DNA of 64,000 nt from Streptomyces parvus (lineage in GTDB: Bacteria > Actinomycetota > Actinomycetes > Streptomycetales > Streptomycetaceae). Made by a program: the position numbers and the translations under genes. Position 1 is the stretch's first letter, and each line of letters opens with the position of its first letter. Below the pieces are notes generated by a model, which had not been told where the DNA came from, searched no databases, and worked only from the letters and a program-made list of their open reading frames with translations. This document shows positions 61,553-64,000 of this stretch, one piece after another. Location of the stretch: the NCBI RefSeq assembly GCF_014648875.1, contig NZ_BMRY01000002.1, positions 186,001-250,000 on the forward strand, written 5' to 3'.

Positions 61553-62988
61553 GAGTCGGTCTCCAGCGTGAGTACGAAGGTGGCTCCGCCGCCCTCGGTG
61601 CGGCGCAGTTCGACGCCGCCGTGGTGGCCCTCCGCGATGGCCCTGACGATGGCGAGGCCGAGTCCGGCCCCGCTGGTGCGGGTCCCGCGCCGGGACGTGC
61701 CCCGGCGGAACCGCTCGAAGATGACCTCGGCGTCCTCCGGCGGAATGCCGGGCCCGTGGTCGGCGACGTACAGTTCCACGTGCCCCGCGTCCGCCCGGGA
61801 GCCGATGCGGATGCGCTGGCCGGGCACGGTGTGCTGGACGGCGTTCTGCGCGAGCTGGACCATCGCCTGCGTCATCCGCTGCGGATCCAGCCGCACTTCG
61901 CGGTCCGCGACCCCGTCGAGCACCCACTCCCGCTCGCCGAGGGTCCGCACCTTCACGAACACGTCGGCGGTCAGCTCCGCGAGCTGGACGGGCTCGGGGC
62001 GCACGAAGTCGGGGCGTTCGGCCCCCGCGAGCAGCAGCAGGTCCTCCACGATCCGGCTCATCCGGTCCAGCTCGTCCGTGACCAGCCGTACCGTCTCCTC
62101 CCGGTCCGCCGGATCGTCGCCCATCAGCTCCAGGTGGCCCCGGACGATGGTGATCGGGGTGCGCAGCTCGTGCCCGGCGTCGTCGACGAAGACCCGCTGC
62201 GCCGCGAACGCCCGCTCCAGCCGGTCCAGCATCGCGTTGAACGTCTCGGCGAGGGCCGCGATGTCGTCCCGGCCCTCCACGGGGATCCGCCGGGTCAGGT
62301 CCTGCTCGGTCAGCTCCGCCGCCGTCGTCCGCACGAGCCGGACGGGCGCGAGGATGCGCCCCGCGACGGCCCAGCCGATCCCGGTCGTCATCAGCAGGGC
62401 GATCCCGGACAGGGCGAGCAGCATCCAGAACGTCTTGTCGGCGACGGCCCGTTCGCGCTCCGGGTGGAAGGCGACGACGAACGCCCCGGGCTGCCCGCCC
62501 GCCGACGGCCCGATCTCGACCTTCGCCCAGCGCAGTTCGCCCTGCGGGCGTTGCAGCGTGCCGAAGGAGTCCTGGGAGTCGCGGATGCGGGTGAGCGAGT
62601 CCTTGTCCTTCCACAGGGCGATGTCCCGGGGCAGGTCGCGGCGCTGCCGGATGACGCCCGGCTCCTTGCCGGCCGGGCCGGTCAGTCCCAGCAGCTCCTC
62701 GTCCGGGTCGGCGTACTGGCGTTGCAGGTAGATGCGCAGCAGCCGGTCGGCGGTCTCGAACCGGCCGCCGGTGTCCGGGTCCACCCCCTGGGGCACGAAG
62801 TTCGCGAACTCGCCGGTCTCCTGCGTCAGCAGCTTGCTGATGCGGTGGTCCACGTCCCGCTGGAGGATCGACCGGACGGTGACGGCGACCGCGCCCAGCG
62901 CGACCGCCATCACGACCAGCAGCCACAGCAGGATCCGTACCCGGGCGGAGATCCTCGGAAAGCCCACGGGCGACCGGCTAACCGTCAT
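61549..62988 (-). CDS. sensor histidine kinase
   Basis: 479 residues. TM1 about 15-38 (ILLWLLVVMAVALGAVAVTV), an outside sensor of about 150 residues, TM2 about 185-210, then HAMP, HisKA with the phosphoacceptor His in DDAGHELRTPIT, and HATPase with N-box MVQLAQNAVQHT, VADHGPGIP and GAGLGLAIV. All catalytic motifs are intact, unlike the GAF kinase at 37555. The start is 62988 or 63006; both overlap the upstream small gene. Stimulus unknown. Confidence 0.93.
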   Translation of the reverse strand: MTVSRSPVGFPRISARVRILLWLLVVMAVALGAVAVTVRSILQRDVDHRISKLLTQETGEFANFVPQGVDPDTGGRFETADRLLRIYLQRQYADPDEELLGLTGPAGKEPGVIRQRRDLPRDIALWKDKDSLTRIRDSQDSFGTLQRPQGELRWAKVEIGPSAGGQPGAFVVAFHPERERAVADKTFWMLLALSGIALLMTTGIGWAVAGRILAPVRLVRTTAAELTEQDLTRRIPVEGRDDIAALAETFNAMLDRLERAFAAQRVFVDDAGHELRTPITIVRGHLELMGDDPADREETVRLVTDELDRMSRIVEDLLLLAGAERPDFVRPEPVQLAELTADVFVKVRTLGEREWVLDGVADREVRLDPQRMTQAMVQLAQNAVQHTVPGQRIRIGSRADAGHVELYVADHGPGIPPEDAEVIFERFRRGTSRRGTRTSGAGLGLAIVRAIAEGHHGGVELRRTEGGGATFVLTLETDS

Positions 62989-63238
62989 CACCGAAGTCGT
63001 CGTCATCGTCGTCGTCGGCCGCGGAGGGGCCCGGGACGACGGAGCTGTCCGGCGTACGGGTCGGAGCGGGGGTGCCGCTCGGCGTCGGCGGTGCGGGGCG
63101 TGGACTCTCGTCCAGCTGAACGGCGGGAGGCACCTTCGGCGCCTCCGAGGTGTCGGTCATGGCGTAGCTGGTGGCCGCTATGCCCAGCGGTACGGCGACG
63201 ACGGCCGCCAGGGCCGCAAGACGAGGTGAGAAAGCCAT
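62978..63238 (-). CDS. small exported Pro- and Asp-rich protein at the head of a two-component operon
   Basis: 86 residues. Signal peptide or single anchor with hydrophobic LAALAAVVAVPLGIAATSYA. A Pro/Ser/Thr-rich stretch follows, then an acidic tail, DDDDDDDFGDDG. GGGTGA precedes ATG 63238 by five bases. It overlaps the histidine-kinase start by 11 bases or more, so they are co-translated. The acidic tail could bind cations such as Ca2+ or Mg2+ and serve as a cofactor or ligand of the kinase; this is inference. No family recognised. Confidence 0.75.
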   Translation of the reverse strand: MAFSPRLAALAAVVAVPLGIAATSYAMTDTSEAPKVPPAVQLDESPRPAPPTPSGTPAPTRTPDSSVVPGPSAADDDDDDDFGDDG

Positions 63239-63358
63239 GGGTTCACCCTGACGGTCCCGGGCGGTACGAACATGAAGCCAGGATGAACATTCCTTCATCT
63301 CGGACAAAAGCGACATGTTCGTTCGAAAGGGGTTCCGGGAAGGCGACGTCGATTCCGC

Positions 63359-63389
63359 TTGCTTCGAGTGCACTCCAAGGATCTAGCGT
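63359..63389 (+). promoter_or_regulatory. MerR-type promoter with 19-bp spacer
   Basis: TTGCTT (63359-63364) and TAGCGT (63384-63389) are spaced 19 bp, as in MerR-controlled promoters. The spacer carries the dyad CTTcGAGTGCACTCcAAG (63362-63379). The -10 ends seven bases before ATG 63397, implying that transcription starts at or next to the start codon (leaderless mRNA). Confidence 0.75.
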
Positions 63390-63396
63390 GGAGGAC

Positions 63397-63804
63397 ATGA
63401 CGGGCACAGGCACGGACAAACGCAGCTACAGCATCAGCGAGGTCGTCGCCCTCACCGGGCTCACCGCGCACACCCTGCGCTGGTACGAGCGCATCGGGCT
63501 CATGCCCCACGTCGACCGTTCGCACACGGGCCAGCGCCGCTTCCATGACCGCGATCTCGACTGGCTGGCCTTCGTCGGCAAGCTGCGGCTGACCGGGATG
63601 CCCGTCGCCGACATGGTGCGGTACGCGGAGCTGCTCCGCGAAGGGGAGTCCACCTTCGAGGAACGGCAGGAACTGCTGGAGGCGACCCGCCGCGATGTGA
63701 TCTCGCGGATCGCGGAGCTCCACGACACCCTCGCCGTCCTCGACCGCAAGATCGAGTTCTACGCGGGCGCCCGCCGGGCGCCGGAGAGGCACAGGGTCCG
63801 ATGA
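63397..63804 (+). CDS. MerR-family transcriptional regulator
   Basis: 135 residues. Winged helix-turn-helix at about 10-80 (YSISEVVALTGLTAHTLRWY, ERIGLMPHVDRSHTGQRRF) and a coiled-coil dimer helix (RDVISRIAELHDTLAVLDRK). No cysteine metal-binding motif, so it is not a metal sensor of the classic type. ATG 63397 is chosen because its promoter predicts a leaderless start there; GTG 63388 would overlap the -10. It probably controls itself and the co-translated aldo/keto reductase. Confidence 0.92.
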   Translation: MTGTGTDKRSYSISEVVALTGLTAHTLRWYERIGLMPHVDRSHTGQRRFHDRDLDWLAFVGKLRLTGMPVADMVRYAELLREGESTFEERQELLEATRRDVISRIAELHDTLAVLDRKIEFYAGARRAPERHRVR

Positions 63805-64000
63805 CTGTTGACAAGATCGCCACCGTGGAGCTGGGAGCGGGCGGACCGCGGGTCGGTGTCCAGGGCCTCGGCTGCATGGGTATGAGCGAGTTCTACGGCG
63901 ACACCGACGAACGCGCCGCCCGCGACACCCTCGACGCCGCCCTGGAAGCGGGCGTCACGCTCTTCGACACCGCCGACGCCTACGGGCGCGGGGCCAACGA
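63801..64000 (+). CDS. aldo/keto reductase (partial, runs off the window)
   Basis: First 66 residues. VQGLGCMGMSEFYGDTDERA and GVTLFDTADAYGRGAN are the N-terminal signature of NADPH-dependent aldo/keto reductases (TIM barrel), including the catalytic Asp and Tyr. ATG 63801 overlaps the MerR stop by four bases, so the regulator is made with it and probably senses its substrate. Confidence 0.93.
   Translation, partial: MTVDKIATVELGAGGPRVGVQGLGCMGMSEFYGDTDERAARDTLDAALEAGVTLFDTADAYGRGAN

Overview
The window is high-GC DNA with codon use, gene density and gene content typical of Streptomyces or a very close relative. Supporting content includes a FasR-type regulator directly upstream of fabD-fabH-acpP-fabF, a MatB-type malonyl-CoA synthetase, a DUF3145 gene, an Mbl/MreB-like gene, F420-type oxidoreductases, many GTG starts and tRNA genes without an encoded CCA. 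No CRISPR array, rRNA gene or phage structural gene was seen.

Layout. 1-4530 (mostly minus strand): a co-translated pair of exporter-type ABC half-transporters, an FGGY sugar kinase and a small YtxH-like membrane protein. 4713-5172: two tRNA-Asn genes and one CAT-anticodon tRNA. About 5.2-22.4 kb reads as an accessory segment. It starts just after the last tRNA and contains a 1.1-kb gene-poor stretch with strong dyads and a probable IS3 transposase remnant. It then carries a LamG-domain secreted protein, a 2,173-residue RHS/YD-repeat protein with an unrecognised C-terminal domain, a small lipoprotein that may be its immunity protein, and an IrtAB/YbtPQ-like ABC pair with a TetR regulator. A perfect 20-bp direct repeat lies at both ends (5181-5200 and 22388-22407). 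22.4-27.7 kb: TetR regulators, small membrane and lipoproteins, an EntS-like MFS exporter and a short-chain dehydrogenase. 27.7-30.7 kb: a fused two-domain carboxyltransferase translationally coupled to matB, both pointing to malonyl-CoA or related acyl-CoA metabolism. 31.0-35.7 kb: a two-gene secreted carbohydrate operon, a sugar dehydrogenase with PKD and CBM modules and a ThuA-CBM-GH99 protein. 35.7-40.2 kb: a NarK-like transporter, an Lrp regulator, and an mbl-like gene co-translated with a GAF histidine kinase whose ATP-binding domain looks degenerate. 40.3-47.6 kb: housekeeping and stress genes (MarR, MDR reductase, Ohr, EI24, LysE, galM, an SGNH lipoprotein). 47.8-53.5 kb: DUF3145 with an overlapping 34-codon upstream ORF, then the type II fatty-acid synthase operon with its regulator. 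53.7-60.8 kb: pirin, DinB-like, MFS, a serine hydrolase, glycerate kinase and an SLC13 permease. 60.9-64.0 kb: a three-gene signalling unit (Asp-rich exported peptide, histidine kinase, response regulator), then a MerR/aldo-keto reductase operon cut by the window end.

Best candidates for something undescribed: (1) the RHS C-terminal domain plus adjacent lipoprotein, with a LamG partner, as a toxin-immunity system inside a tRNA-bounded segment; (2) the degenerate histidine kinase coupled to the Mbl-like protein; (3) the ThuA-CBM-GH99 fusion operon with its own dyad operator; (4) the 34-codon ORF coupled to DUF3145. All family calls come from reading protein motifs by eye; no database search was run.
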